Source of the DNA: Muricea muricata
Taxonomy: Eukaryota > Cnidaria > Anthozoa > Malacalcyonacea > Plexauridae
Length of the DNA stretch: 64,000 bases
Direction: 5' to 3'
NCBI GenBank assembly: GCA_963855995.1
Contig: OY979716.1
Location: 86,630,250 to 86,694,249 of the forward strand
Shown: piece by piece, positions 43,882 through 52,642 of the stretch
Layout: every line of letters begins with the position of its first letter
Numbering within the stretch: the stretch's first letter is position 1
Made by a program: the position numbers and the translations under genes
The notes under the pieces: generated by a model
What the model was told of the DNA's origin: nothing
Database searches by the model: none
What the model saw: only the letters and a program-made list of their open reading frames with translations

Positions 43882-45852
43882 TTACAACTCTTGTTCAATT
43901 GTAATAAATAATTGTGATTTACTCTTTAGAATATTTTCATGTACACTTTCAGGGTCAGGTTCTACTTGTTTAAATTCTAAACTGAACCCTATACATGATG
44001 ATGGAGGGGTGTAGAAAAGTTCATGGTTTAAATGATAAACATTTCCACCCGAGCCCCCGCTTTTAATGGTTGATTTGCTTCCGCTAACATTATAGTATTT
44101 TATTCTATCTAAAAGCTCTTCTGTTTTGGAAGGCATGTCTTTATATATACTTAACCGGTATTGAAAGGTTGTGCGAGGAAATAGAGCGTACATTACACCA
44201 AAGTTATGTGTAAGGAGGGTTATTGTTAGACGTTTACCTCCATGGCATGGGAAAACAGGTTGGGGGTAACCAGTGGATGTTTCAACATGACACCACCCAT
44301 TATTTGTATCCTTAGCCCTTTTAGGGGAAATGTAGGGTAAGTAAACACTCATACGGTCGGGTATAGCATCTGTTAAATTAACTTCTGTTAATCTCAGCAT
44401 GTTGTTGGCAGTAACAGTCCCATCAGTTTGCTCTGTTCCAGCAAGAAGGACTTCTCCAATCATAACATCTTTGAATTTATGTTTGTCAAAGTCTTTCTGA
44501 TGTGGATAAAGGAAGTGGTTTGTCATATTTGCTATTTTATAATCGTTGTCTGTGAAATTATTAAAAGTGAATCCTTCAAAAATTTCCATAATCATTTTAC
44601 CATTCTTTAATTTTGAAGATGTGAAATTGAATTGTACAGATGTTTCTGTCCTGTTTTCAACATCAGGGGCAACTTTAACCAGGAAGTATTGGTAAATATT
44701 TTCATTTAGAGTTATTAAACCTAAACTTTTAATGGTTTGTTCGGTAGATATTTCAGTTTTTTGGTTTACTGTATAAGCAGATTTTGATGGAAGAGCTTTC
44801 CCTGTTTCGGCAAGAAACTTAACACAAAATATTACACCGTATTGGTCCTGTCGGGTTTGTCGTGTAGTGAAAACAATTTCGGTTATAGCCTCACCATTTT
44901 TCTTATCTTGTTCAATTATCATGGGGGTACGGAATCCCATATGCGGAACTTTCACCTTTCTTGTTCCTCTTTTTACTTTTTTTTTGCCCACGCCCACCAT
45001 TGTAGGGGGCCGAAACTCCAGAGATGGCGAATTGGAATTTTTGGAAAGTTCCTTTAACATTTCCATTACTATCTTCATAGGTTATTTTATCAAAACCTTT
45101 ATCAATCATAACGAGTTGTCGTTTTGTAGTTTTATCAATACTTCCTGTATCACCTTTTTCACCTTTATCCCCTTTGTCGCCTTTTTCACCTTTATCTCCT
45201 TTGCCCCCTTTGGCTCCATCCGTCCCTGATTGACCAGTTGCCCCTTGGGGTCCTGCGGGTCCGGCGGCTCCCTGAGGCCCTGTGGGTCCTGGATCACCCT
45301 TAAGACCCCAGGGACCTGCATTTTCTTTTGGTCCTTTATCGCCAGTGTCTCCCTTAGGGCCAGGCAGACCTTTCGCGCCTTAGGGGCCTTGGATTCCATT
45401 CTGACCGGTGGGGCCTGGATCCCCTTGCCTACCTGATTGACCTTGTAATCCTTTATCCCCTTGGTCCCCTTTATCACCTTTATCACCTCTTCCAGCATAA
45501 GTACCAGGTTGACCTCTCGGTCCTGTAGCTCCATTATGGCCTATAGGACCTTGTAGCCCTTTTTCTCCTCTATCACCTTTTTCACCTTTCTGCCCTGGAA
45601 CCCCTGCAGGACCAGTTTTACCGTCAGTCCCGGGGTTTCCCTTAGGTCCTTTATCCCTTTGTGCACCTGTAGGTCCTGGGGGTCCTTGCTCCCCTTTTGG
45701 CCCTTTGGGTCCTGGAGGCCCTTGTGGACCTATAGGTCCTGGTGGTCCTTTCTCACCACCCCCTCCACTCCCCCGCTGAATTTAGGTACATAATCATAAT
45801 TATAACCGAAATTAAGGTTACCGCTAGTAAAAGGATATCCTCTCTTCATCAT
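43882..45852 (-). pseudogene. Collagen-stalk fibre-like protein with globular C-terminal domain, broken
   Basis: The start is ATGATG at 45,852. A short N-terminus (GYPFTSGNLNFGYNYDYVP) precedes a long Gly-X-Y region (about 45,770 to 45,135) with [17 protein letters not shown] triplets ending in KGDKGEKGDTG. A ~400-aa non-collagen domain follows (43,882-45,078). This layout matches trimeric viral fibres: a collagen stalk with a C-terminal head. Breaks are a frameshift at one of the C5 runs 45,759-45,774, a TAA at 45,380-45,382, two lost Gly positions, and a frameshift at the T5 run 45,038-45,042. The head domain itself is one open frame. A role on the capsid surface is inferred. Confidence 0.7.
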
Positions 45853-45870
45853 GAATAAACTTTCAAATGA

Positions 45871-45881
45871 AGAATACTTTT
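45871..45881 (-). promoter_or_regulatory. Late-type box before the fibre gene
   Basis: AAAAGTATTCT on the - strand lies about 20-30 bp before the fibre ATG. It is related to AAAGTATTCAT before the core and capsid genes. Confidence 0.4.
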
Positions 45882-45958
45882 AGTGTTATAATTTAAGTAC
45901 TTAAATTTTGTATTTATTACTACTATTTCAAAACCATGTAAACCTTCATACTGTCAAC

Positions 45959-46168
45959 ATGGGGTGTAGAAATTCAAAAAGGAAATTTAATAAAGAGGGT
46001 GAAAATCAGAAGATATGTAAAATCGGATTAAGCTTCGGTAGGAATGATTTAAAAGTGGAAGGTAATTTTCAAGCAGGTTATCATAGTAAAATAAATAAGA
46101 AATATACAGCAGCGGACGGGTCTTTATCTGTAATCCAAGAGGAACCTGAAACCCTTGAAGAAAATTAA
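45959..46168 (+). CDS. Small predicted N-myristoylated protein, 69 aa
   Basis: I start at the ATG at 45,959, not the upstream TTG. The product begins MGCRNSKRKFNK: Gly2, Ser6 and following Lys/Arg fit the N-myristoylation pattern MGxxxS, and Cys3 could be palmitoylated. The rest is polar (LSFGRNDLKVEGNFQAGYHS, then a Glu-rich tail). A membrane- or capsid-membrane-linked role is inferred. Its TAA is one base before the integrase ATG. No family is recognised. Confidence 0.6.
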   Translation: MGCRNSKRKFNKEGENQKICKIGLSFGRNDLKVEGNFQAGYHSKINKKYTAADGSLSVIQEEPETLEEN

Positions 46169-46169
46169 T

Positions 46170-47243
46170 ATGGATGAATACTTATCAAGCGTTTATTACA
46201 ATCCTAAACGCACAGGTGGACTTGGTGGGGTGGAGCGTTTATACCTTGATGTTAAAAAGGACGGGAAGTACAATATTTCTCGGGCGCAGCTTAAAAAATG
46301 GTTGATGAAACAAGACACTAACACATTACACAAACCTGCGCGGCGCAATTATAGGAGGAACCGTGTTATTGTTGGAGGCATAGATGAATTATGGCAAATG
46401 GATTTGGCAGACATGCAATCTATTGCCGATAATAATGATGGGTACCGTTATTTACTGATATGTATCGATGTATTTTCAAAATATGTTTGGGTTATCCCAC
46501 TAAAGGACAAAACAGGACCAGCATTGGTAACAGCCTTTAAGGTAATTTTAGGGTCTGGACGTAAACCTCAAAAAATACAAACGGATCAAGGCACAGAGTT
46601 TTTCAATAAACACTTCAAAGCACTAATGAAAGAAGAAGAGATTCAACTTTACAATACTTATAATGAAACTAAAGCTTCTGTTGTAGAACGAGTAATCCGC
46701 ACATTAAAGACACGAATGTGGCGTTACTTTACTGCTAAAAAAACCATGCAGTACATAGATGTGCTACCAGCCCTTGTAGATTCATACAATAGGAGTAAAC
46801 ACAGGAGCATTCAAAAGAAACCAATTAATGTTACACAAGATAATGAACGCGAAGTATGGCATACACTATATGGGGAGCGTGAGAATAAAGAGCCTGTCAA
46901 ATATAAGTTCGAAATAGGTGATCAAGTTAGAATTAGTAAAATGAAACGTACTTTTGAGAAAGGTTATTTACCTAATTTTTCAAAAGAAATATTTACAATT
47001 AGTCAACAAATACCTCGACAACCTCCAGTATATAAACTAAAAAATTCCGATCAAGAGGAATTGAGCGGTACATTTTACAACGAGGAATTACAAAAAGTTA
47101 TTAAAGAAGATGATGTTTATGAGGTAGAGAAGGTATTGAAAAAACGTGGGAGAGGAAAAAACAGGGAAGTTTTTGTCAAATGGTTGGGGTACCCAGCAAA
47201 ATTCAATTCCTGGATCCCAGCATCTCAAGTAAAAGATATTTAA
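46170..47243 (+). CDS. Retroviral-type integrase with C-terminal chromodomain
   Basis: It inserts the element's ends into host DNA with short target duplications. The true ATG is 46,170 (the longer ORF uses a TTG). The rve core has LWQMDLADMQ (Asp78), IQTDQGTEFF (Asp139) and SVVERVIRTLKTRM (Glu about 173), a complete DDE triad. A SH3-like basic segment follows (KYKFEIGDQVRISKMKRTF). A chromodomain ends the protein (VYEVEKVLKKRGRG .. FVKWLGYPAKFNSWIPASQV) and may steer insertion to methylated-histone chromatin. At 357 aa it is full length and uninterrupted. It belongs to the Polinton/Maverick integrase group. Confidence 0.95.
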   Translation: MDEYLSSVYYNPKRTGGLGGVERLYLDVKKDGKYNISRAQLKKWLMKQDTNTLHKPARRNYRRNRVIVGGIDELWQMDLADMQSIADNNDGYRYLLICIDVFSKYVWVIPLKDKTGPALVTAFKVILGSGRKPQKIQTDQGTEFFNKHFKALMKEEEIQLYNTYNETKASVVERVIRTLKTRMWRYFTAKKTMQYIDVLPALVDSYNRSKHRSIQKKPINVTQDNEREVWHTLYGERENKEPVKYKFEIGDQVRISKMKRTFEKGYLPNFSKEIFTISQQIPRQPPVYKLKNSDQEELSGTFYNEELQKVIKEDDVYEVEKVLKKRGRGKNREVFVKWLGYPAKFNSWIPASQVKDI

Positions 47244-47277
47244 AAATACATTTCAAGTACTTTATATCATTTTCAGT

Positions 47278-47943
47278 ATGGATAGCAACAGCGAAGGTTT
47301 TTATATAACACTACCAAATGACTCATCTAGGGATTTTTTCCCTGAAAATAAACCCTCAGAGTATACAACAAAATTACCTCGATGGATTGAATTAAACGGG
47401 GAATGGGAAATAGGTTTACATTCTATAGCTTATACGCAATGGAATATAATTCAACATCTTGACGACCCAATATCTTTCACACGTCCGGATGGAAATAACG
47501 GGAAAGGATGGAAAATGAAGAAATATCATGCTACAGTTCATGAATACATAGAAAACATTAATAAATCACTAAAAGATTATGTAACCGATAATGAAATTAA
47601 ATTCAATTTGCAAAATGGGAAAGTAACTATTACTTTATCTCCGGGTTATAAAATACATTTGAGAAGAGGACAAGCTATAGTTCTCGGGTTTATGAAACTT
47701 GAAGATCCTTCAGAAGTGGTAGAAATTGAAAGGCCAGAAACAAGAATGGGAATGTACGAGGCTAATTTATACCGGGAAACGAACATTTACTTGTATTGCA
47801 ATATTGTGCAGCCCCAAATTGTAGGAAGTAAAACTGCACCTCTACTAGGCATTGTTCCTTGCGGAAAAACAATGGAAACTCGCAAAACGGTTTATGCAGT
47901 TGAAAATATACACTACATGCCTGTTCAAGCAAAGTCCTTTTAA
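47278..47943 (+). CDS. Conserved Polinton structural-type protein, 221 aa
   Basis: It begins MDSNSEGFYITLPNDSSRDF and has PSEYTTKLPRWIELNGEWEI followed by GLHSIAYTQW. This pattern (extended N-terminus, then TxKLPxxIELxGxWEVGL) recurs, from memory, in metazoan Polinton proteomes, where it is usually uncharacterised. A minor-capsid or penton-type role is plausible from its place between the integrase and core genes, but I cannot assign it. The ORF is intact. Confidence 0.7.
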   Translation: MDSNSEGFYITLPNDSSRDFFPENKPSEYTTKLPRWIELNGEWEIGLHSIAYTQWNIIQHLDDPISFTRPDGNNGKGWKMKKYHATVHEYIENINKSLKDYVTDNEIKFNLQNGKVTITLSPGYKIHLRRGQAIVLGFMKLEDPSEVVEIERPETRMGMYEANLYRETNIYLYCNIVQPQIVGSKTAPLLGIVPCGKTMETRKTVYAVENIHYMPVQAKSF

Positions 47944-48059
47944 GAAATTAAAGTTCTTTTAAGGAGCAGTACTAATGAATCTATTCCATTTGAGTACGGA
48001 CGTGCAGCGATAACACTACATCTAAAACCTTTAAATTATTTTAAGTAGTGTTTTTAATA

Positions 48060-48830
48060 ATGTTTCATAATTCTCAGAGAGGGTATGGTTTGAAGGACCT
48101 CTTCCGTAATATTACTCGTCCTCTTAAACCTATCATGAAACCAATTCTAAAAGAAGCAAAAGGGATAGGCAAGGCAGTTGGGACCAAATTGGCTCAAAAT
48201 TTTGTTAATGACCTTATTGCGGGTAAAAGTGCAAAGAATTCTGTAAAAGCCCGTGGAAAAGAAGCAAAAGGTTTAGCAGCTCAACATACACTAAAAGCAT
48301 TACTCCGGAGGCAACAAAGCGGGAATGGAAGTTTTACTGGGGAACAACCACCTACAGAAAGCAATTTAGGCACCAGCAATAAAACTGCAAAACGTAAACG
48401 AGCTCCATCAAAAAACAAAGCCCCCGCAAAACGTAAACGCCCTCAGTCGAAAAGTCAATCGGCAAAACGTAGGAAAGTCCAAGGAGGTGGCTACTGGAAT
48501 GTGGACCGCCATGCAGACTGGGTAGTTGATCAGATAGTAAAACAATCAGGGGGACGTATAGCCAAAAAACAAACTAAACAAACTGGTGGTTTAGGGGTTG
48601 GGATGTTCCTTAGGGAACTCGGAAGGATAATGGGGACACGGAGACGCGCGCAGAAGATACGTGCAAGGAGACATAAATCCAAAAAACAGAAAGGGAAGAA
48701 ACGTAAATCTCGGAAACAAACGGGAGGACGTCGAGCAGGGGGGAAAAAGAAAGGTAAACGTAAAACTGGAAAGAAACGTAAACGGTCAACAACTAGTAAA
48801 GCAGCTCCCGTTGACGATATATTTTCCTAA
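48060..48830 (+). CDS. Basic core / pVI-like precursor with adenain-type sites
   Basis: The true start is the ATG at 48,060; the upstream GTG at 48,048 is not needed. An amphipathic N-terminal region (GLKDLFRNITRPLKPIMKP) follows SQRGYG, which fits the adenain rule (M/I/L/N/Q)xGx-G. The rest is very Lys/Arg-rich with (M/I/L/N/Q)xGG-x sites: QSGG-R, QTGG-L and QTGG-R. Lys/Arg-rich blocks suggest DNA condensation in the capsid. The N-terminal amphipathic segment suggests a membrane-active peptide as in adenovirus pVI. Fusion of both functions is inferred. The ORF is intact, 256 aa. Confidence 0.7.
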   Translation: MFHNSQRGYGLKDLFRNITRPLKPIMKPILKEAKGIGKAVGTKLAQNFVNDLIAGKSAKNSVKARGKEAKGLAAQHTLKALLRRQQSGNGSFTGEQPPTESNLGTSNKTAKRKRAPSKNKAPAKRKRPQSKSQSAKRRKVQGGGYWNVDRHADWVVDQIVKQSGGRIAKKQTKQTGGLGVGMFLRELGRIMGTRRRAQKIRARRHKSKKQKGKKRKSRKQTGGRRAGGKKKGKRKTGKKRKRSTTSKAAPVDDIFS

Positions 48831-48834
48831 AAGA

Positions 48835-49197
48835 TATAATTGAACAAACTAGTAGAAAGTATTCATAATTACCTTAGTGGAGTTACAGAGAAGAGGTCTA
48901 CATGAAAGCCAAAAAACAAACAACAAAGAAACGTAAACCCCGAAAACAAACGGGGGGACGTCAAATTAGGAAAAAACGTAAACCCCGGAAACGAACGGCG
49001 GGGCGTAAACCTCGGAAACAAATGAAACGAACTGGAAAGAAACGCCGAAAACAAACGGGAAGAGGAAGAGGAGGATTCTTGGGTATAGGCCACTTATGGC
49101 CAGACTCAGATCCATTTTCATAGTATAATTGAACATTTTTAGAGAAAAGTATTCATACACATCTTAGCAGAGTTACAGAGAAGAGGTCTTCATAATG
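48835..49197 (+). repeat. Duplicated upstream segments of the core and capsid genes
   Basis: The segments at about 48,835-48,904 and 49,124-49,197 share GATATAATTGAACA or TAGTATAATTGAACA, AAAGTATTCAT and GAGTTACAGAGAAGAGGTCT directly before an ATG. About three quarters of the positions match. Each follows the 3' end of a basic core gene. Confidence 0.75.
48902..49123 (+). CDS. Small protamine-like core protein, 73 aa
   Basis: It is nearly all Lys/Arg/Gly/Thr/Gln (KKRKPRKQTGGR, GKKRRKQTGRGRGG) and ends GIGHLWPDSDPFS. It contains QTGG-R, an adenain-type site. The C-terminus (DSDPFS) and 75-bp upstream region resemble those of the preceding core gene (DDIFS ending), so it looks like a tandem duplicate of that gene's 3' part. 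It probably packs DNA. Confidence 0.7.
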   Translation: MKAKKQTTKKRKPRKQTGGRQIRKKRKPRKRTAGRKPRKQMKRTGKKRRKQTGRGRGGFLGIGHLWPDSDPFS

Positions 49198-50613
49198 AGT
49201 TACGTACACCCTTACTCAAAACGTTGTGAAAAAAGCGAAGTTGATTTATTTAGTGTACCTCCAACGCAACTAAGTTTAGAAAAAGGGCGATGGATAGATT
49301 ATCGCCCCCTTTCCACTGTGGAAAACAATGATAGCCCAATTACTTTTATGATTGCAGGAACCGATGAATACATTGACCTTTCAAAAACAATTCTTGTTGT
49401 TGAAGGAAACATTTCAAATATAGCTAATAAAGCCGGGGCGGCGAATGTGGCTCCTGTAAACAATTTTTTACATAGTTTAATCAAACAAGTTGATGTTTAC
49501 CTGAATGGGAAACAGGCTACTCCAGCTATGGGTACATACGCATACCGTTCATACATAGAAACCCTTTTGAACTATGACGTATCAGCAAAAAACTCTCAGC
49601 TTTCTTCAGCATTGTACTTTAAAGATACTCCTGGAAAAATGGATGATGCTGGTGCTTTACCAATTAAATCAAAAATTACTTACAAAGCCCCTGACAGCAG
49701 CGGAGCTCCTACCGGTAATTGGCTGACGGCAACTATCACAACTGCCGGTACAGGAAACCAGGGTTTTGCAAAAAGGCACGAGTTCATCAAAAATGGAAAA
49801 AAGTTTGTTCTATCGGGACCAATTTTTTCTGATGTGTTCATGAGTGATCGGCTTTTATTGAACATGATGGATCTTAAGGTGGTGCTAAACCGTACACCCA
49901 ACGCTTTCTGTCTAATGGAAACAGGTGACGGAAATATTAATCCTGAAATTGGACTTACTAGTGTTGTTCTAAAAATACGGAAAGTCAAAGTAGATCAGAC
50001 AGTCAGTAATGCAATAGAAGTTATGTTAAAACAAACACCTGCCCTTTACCCCCTCCGTCGCGTAGAATGCAAAGCTCTTACAATCCCTAGTGGCCTTCCT
50101 AATGTAAGAAAAGATAACATTTTTTCTGGAACAATTCCTAAATCATTTGTGTTTGGTTTAGTGGAAGCTTTATCCTACAATGGTGCTTATGGTAAAAACC
50201 CGTACAACTTTGAACATTTCGGGGTGAACAACATCACCTTAACCGTTAATGGTGAAGAGGTTCCTTTCAAACAACTCAGGCTCGAATACCCTAAAAACGA
50301 TGGCAGTGGTGAAGTAGACTTTATTCAAGCCTATAATACCCTATTTTCAGGTACTGGAAAAATGTATGCTAATACCGGTTTGGATATTAGCAGAGAAGAT
50401 TATGCTAATGGGTATACTTTATACGCCTTTGATTTAACACCTGATATGTGTAATACTACAGAGTATTTTAATACTGTACAACGTGGATCCTTATCAGTTG
50501 ATATTACCTTCAGGGAACAGACTAAAGTTCCAATTGCTATGGTGTGTTATGGGGATTTTGAAAACATTATGCGTATTGATTCTGAAAGAAATGTAATTTA
50601 TGACATATCGTAA
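49195..50613 (+). CDS. Major-capsid-type protein (F54H12.2-like family), 472 aa
   Basis: It starts MSYVHPYSKRCEKSEVDLFS at the ATG 36-40 bp after an AAAGTATTCAT box. Segments such as QLSLEKGRWIDYRPL, FLHSLIKQVDVYLNGK and YAYRSYIETLLNYD match, from memory, the family annotated as F54H12.2-like that accompanies Polinton integrases. Its length and its place between core and protease genes fit a double jelly-roll hexon-type capsid protein. Structure prediction would be decisive. The ORF is intact with no adenain-type site noticed, as expected for an uncleaved major capsid protein. Confidence 0.75.
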   Translation: MSYVHPYSKRCEKSEVDLFSVPPTQLSLEKGRWIDYRPLSTVENNDSPITFMIAGTDEYIDLSKTILVVEGNISNIANKAGAANVAPVNNFLHSLIKQVDVYLNGKQATPAMGTYAYRSYIETLLNYDVSAKNSQLSSALYFKDTPGKMDDAGALPIKSKITYKAPDSSGAPTGNWLTATITTAGTGNQGFAKRHEFIKNGKKFVLSGPIFSDVFMSDRLLLNMMDLKVVLNRTPNAFCLMETGDGNINPEIGLTSVVLKIRKVKVDQTVSNAIEVMLKQTPALYPLRRVECKALTIPSGLPNVRKDNIFSGTIPKSFVFGLVEALSYNGAYGKNPYNFEHFGVNNITLTVNGEEVPFKQLRLEYPKNDGSGEVDFIQAYNTLFSGTGKMYANTGLDISREDYANGYTLYAFDLTPDMCNTTEYFNTVQRGSLSVDITFREQTKVPIAMVCYGDFENIMRIDSERNVIYDIS

Positions 50614-50636
50614 ATACATGGTCTGAAAGAAACGTT

Positions 50637-50900
50637 ATGGACACTCTTCAAATTAAACGGGCTCTTGAACATAATACTTTTACAAAAAAGACCTTCAGCG
50701 GAGTATTTGCTGCTGTTGAACTACCTGAAATAATTGATACATTCCCTTGTGGTTTTGTTGCAAATACCGATCCTAGTACTGAACCGGGAACTCATTGGAT
50801 AGCTCTCTACTTCCCCTCCCGTGGAAAAGGAGAATTTTTTGATAGTTATGGTTATCCGCCAGACAATTATGGAGAAGTTTTGAAGAAAATTTTTATTTAG
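50637..50900 (+). pseudogene. Adenain-type cysteine protease, truncated after the His/Asp half
   Basis: Polinton and adenovirus proteases mature the capsid by cutting precursor proteins. This ORF (87 aa) has FPCGFVANTDPSTEPGTHWI with the catalytic His, and GEFFDSYGYPPDN with the Asp-type residue. It ends at LKKIFI. The second half, which holds the Gln and nucleophilic Cys, is absent; full-length members are about 200 aa. Only about 33 bp separate its stop from the convergent gene at 50,934, so an internal deletion probably removed it. I found no continuation in any frame. Confidence 0.85.
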
Positions 50901-50933
50901 TTTTCTATATTATTAACATATGAAAGTTTTATA

Positions 50934-51584
50934 TTAAAAAGTTATCCATTCTTGGACTTCTAGTTCCCCCCGGGGCCTTGCAGGGAATGTTTTTTCATCA
51001 AACGGTACCTTTCGTACTTTTGTACTTTTGATTTCATCCTTTTCCACTTCAGACCACCTTCTTTCATTTCTTACTAAATCTTTAGGAATGTTTATTTCGT
51101 TTAATACATTATAAAATTCCCGTACGCCTACGGGATTAAAATATTTACGAGCCCTCATAGCATCTGAAATTAAATCCGAGATGTTGGATTTAGGTATAAG
51201 AATTCCATTTAAAAGTACTTGACCCACATCGTCCCACGTAATAACATCTTCCCTCTCTTTTAAATGTTCCAATAATGCTTGCGCTCTAGTTTTCATCGTT
51301 TTGGGAATAGCACGTATTATCATTTCGCTCGATAAGGTATCTTCACCCCCGCCATACATTATTCCTTTGGGTGGTTTATAATATATTCCTACCGGTGGAT
51401 CATAATATGTATTTATAGCCCTTTGCCTATCACATTTGGAATTTTCCAATATTTCTTCATAATCTTCACCCCCGCCATACATTATCCCTTCTGGAGAATC
51501 ATTATATGTGTTTTCAATCCTTTGTTTATCACGTTCTTTATAGCGTAAAAGTCTTTCTTCAGGTATTAATACCATACGTTTCAT
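50934..51584 (-). CDS. Structural precursor with two MYGG-G sites, 216 aa
   Basis: The N-terminal third contains a repeated segment ending GIMYGGGED (residues about 33-41 and 73-81). MYGG-G fits the adenain consensus (M/I/L)xGG-x, so cutting would release a ~37-40-aa spacer. The C-terminal two thirds (KTMKTRAQALLEHLKEREDV, WDDVGQVLLNG, SNISDLISDAMRARK) recurs, from memory, in metazoan Polintons. A minor-capsid or scaffold precursor is likely by context. Its ATG overlaps the upstream stop by ATGA. Confidence 0.7.
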   Translation of the reverse strand: MKRMVLIPEERLLRYKERDKQRIENTYNDSPEGIMYGGGEDYEEILENSKCDRQRAINTYYDPPVGIYYKPPKGIMYGGGEDTLSSEMIIRAIPKTMKTRAQALLEHLKEREDVITWDDVGQVLLNGILIPKSNISDLISDAMRARKYFNPVGVREFYNVLNEINIPKDLVRNERRWSEVEKDEIKSTKVRKVPFDEKTFPARPRGELEVQEWITF

Positions 51585-51904
51585 CGTTGTGATAATAGGG
51601 CAATAGCAATAGGTACTAATGCAGCAAGGCCCGCTCCGCCACCTTTCTGAGCGAGAATTTTCCTTTTCTTAGCTACTGATACGTCCTTTCTTGCTAAAGA
51701 GCGGAACTCTTTCTTGTACCGGGACAAACGGTGTTTCTGTTGTGGAGTTAACTTTATGATACCTTTAAGCGTATTGAGAACAATCTCTGAAATGGCCAAC
51801 ACCAGGTCAGGGGAGGCGTATTTTATAATCGCCTTTTTCAGTTTAGGTTTAGCATCAAGTAAAACTTGAAGGAGCGGAAGAGCTCTTCTTACGACAGCAG
51901 ACAT
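51581..51904 (-). CDS. Small basic protein with QKGG-G site and hydrophobic tail
   Basis: I use the ATG at 51,904 because the upstream ATG at 51,940 precedes a TATATTCATT promoter-like box. The product (107 aa) begins MSAVVRRALPLLQVLLDAKP, then ASPDLVLAISEIVLNTLKG, and LTPQQKHRLSRYKKEF .. KKRKILAQKGG. Cleavage at QKGG-G would release a hydrophobic peptide (AGLAALVPIAIALLSQR). This family recurs with Polintons, from memory. A role in membrane disruption or core organisation is inferred. It is coupled to the next gene by ATGA. Confidence 0.7.
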   Translation of the reverse strand: MSAVVRRALPLLQVLLDAKPKLKKAIIKYASPDLVLAISEIVLNTLKGIIKLTPQQKHRLSRYKKEFRSLARKDVSVAKKRKILAQKGGGAGLAALVPIAIALLSQR

Positions 51905-51940
51905 TTTGTAAATGAATATATATTTTTGTACATAACACAT

Positions 51941-52642
51941 TTATTGTAATGTAATATTCATTAATATATTAACATCAACTCTGTCTGAGATGTTAGAATT
52001 TACTTCAAAAAGCGCCTCATACACGATATTGTTTTTAACAGGGCGTGTTGTATAGTCCTTATCGTATACATAACAATTTGAATTCAAACGGGTTCCAGGG
52101 GTAATAGGTAGGTAGGCAATATTTGTACTAGAATTTCCCTTCAGACTTATATTTTTTGATTCTTCAATAAGATCACAAGTTACAGTTAACCACCTCAAAC
52201 CATGGTTCACATCAACGGGTTTCGGAGATGCAACTGTTTCATTTACTTGTAGAATATGGTTCTCAGGAAACCCTAAAAGTTCTCCAAACTTTTTCAGGTC
52301 TACAGTACTACCTGTTTCATTAATAATGCTACATGTATTGTTATGTACATTCATCGAAAGTTTAAGTTTGACTCCTTCCAAACGTTCCTTAATCTGTTGA
52401 AAATCCCAATACCCATCTCGAAAGCCAATTTCAACATCTTTAGTAGAATCTGTAGGATCTTTTTTAATAGCAATTTTCTCATTACCAATTCCAGTACCGT
52501 CTCCATTAACTTTTGTAACATTTTTAAAGTTCCAAAACACCACTGCTTCCTTAACAGTCAAATGTGATGCAGATGTTACAATAGGTTCCTCAAATTTTAA
52601 TTTTGTTGCTCCCCCTTTAATAAATACTGAAATATTTTTCAT
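51941..52642 (-). CDS. Minor-capsid-type protein, 233 aa
   Basis: It begins MKNISVFIKGGATKLKFEEP. The IKGG-A stretch fits an adenain-type site near the N-terminus, though it may be chance. Beta-rich segments with LTVKEAVVFWNFKNV, DGYWDFQQIKERLEGVKL, LLGFPENHILQ and VDVNILMNITLQ suggest a jelly-roll minor capsid or penton protein as in other Polintons. A GTATTCAT box lies about 30 bp before the ATG. The ORF is intact. It sits 45 nt after the ATPase gene and 36 nt before the next ATG. Confidence 0.65.
   Translation of the reverse strand: MKNISVFIKGGATKLKFEEPIVTSASHLTVKEAVVFWNFKNVTKVNGDGTGIGNEKIAIKKDPTDSTKDVEIGFRDGYWDFQQIKERLEGVKLKLSMNVHNNTCSIINETGSTVDLKKFGELLGFPENHILQVNETVASPKPVDVNHGLRWLTVTCDLIEESKNISLKGNSSTNIAYLPITPGTRLNSNCYVYDKDYTTRPVKNNIVYEALFEVNSNISDRVDVNILMNITLQ

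Noticed and set aside
45106-45534. A 142-aa ORF on - rich in Lys, Val and Pro
   Set aside because: It is the wrong frame of the collagen-like Gly-X-Y region; the third-position Gly periodicity is clear in the neighbouring frame.
50901-50933. A second protease exon after 50,900
   Set aside because: No splice donor or protease-like sequence was found in any frame before or inside the convergent gene.
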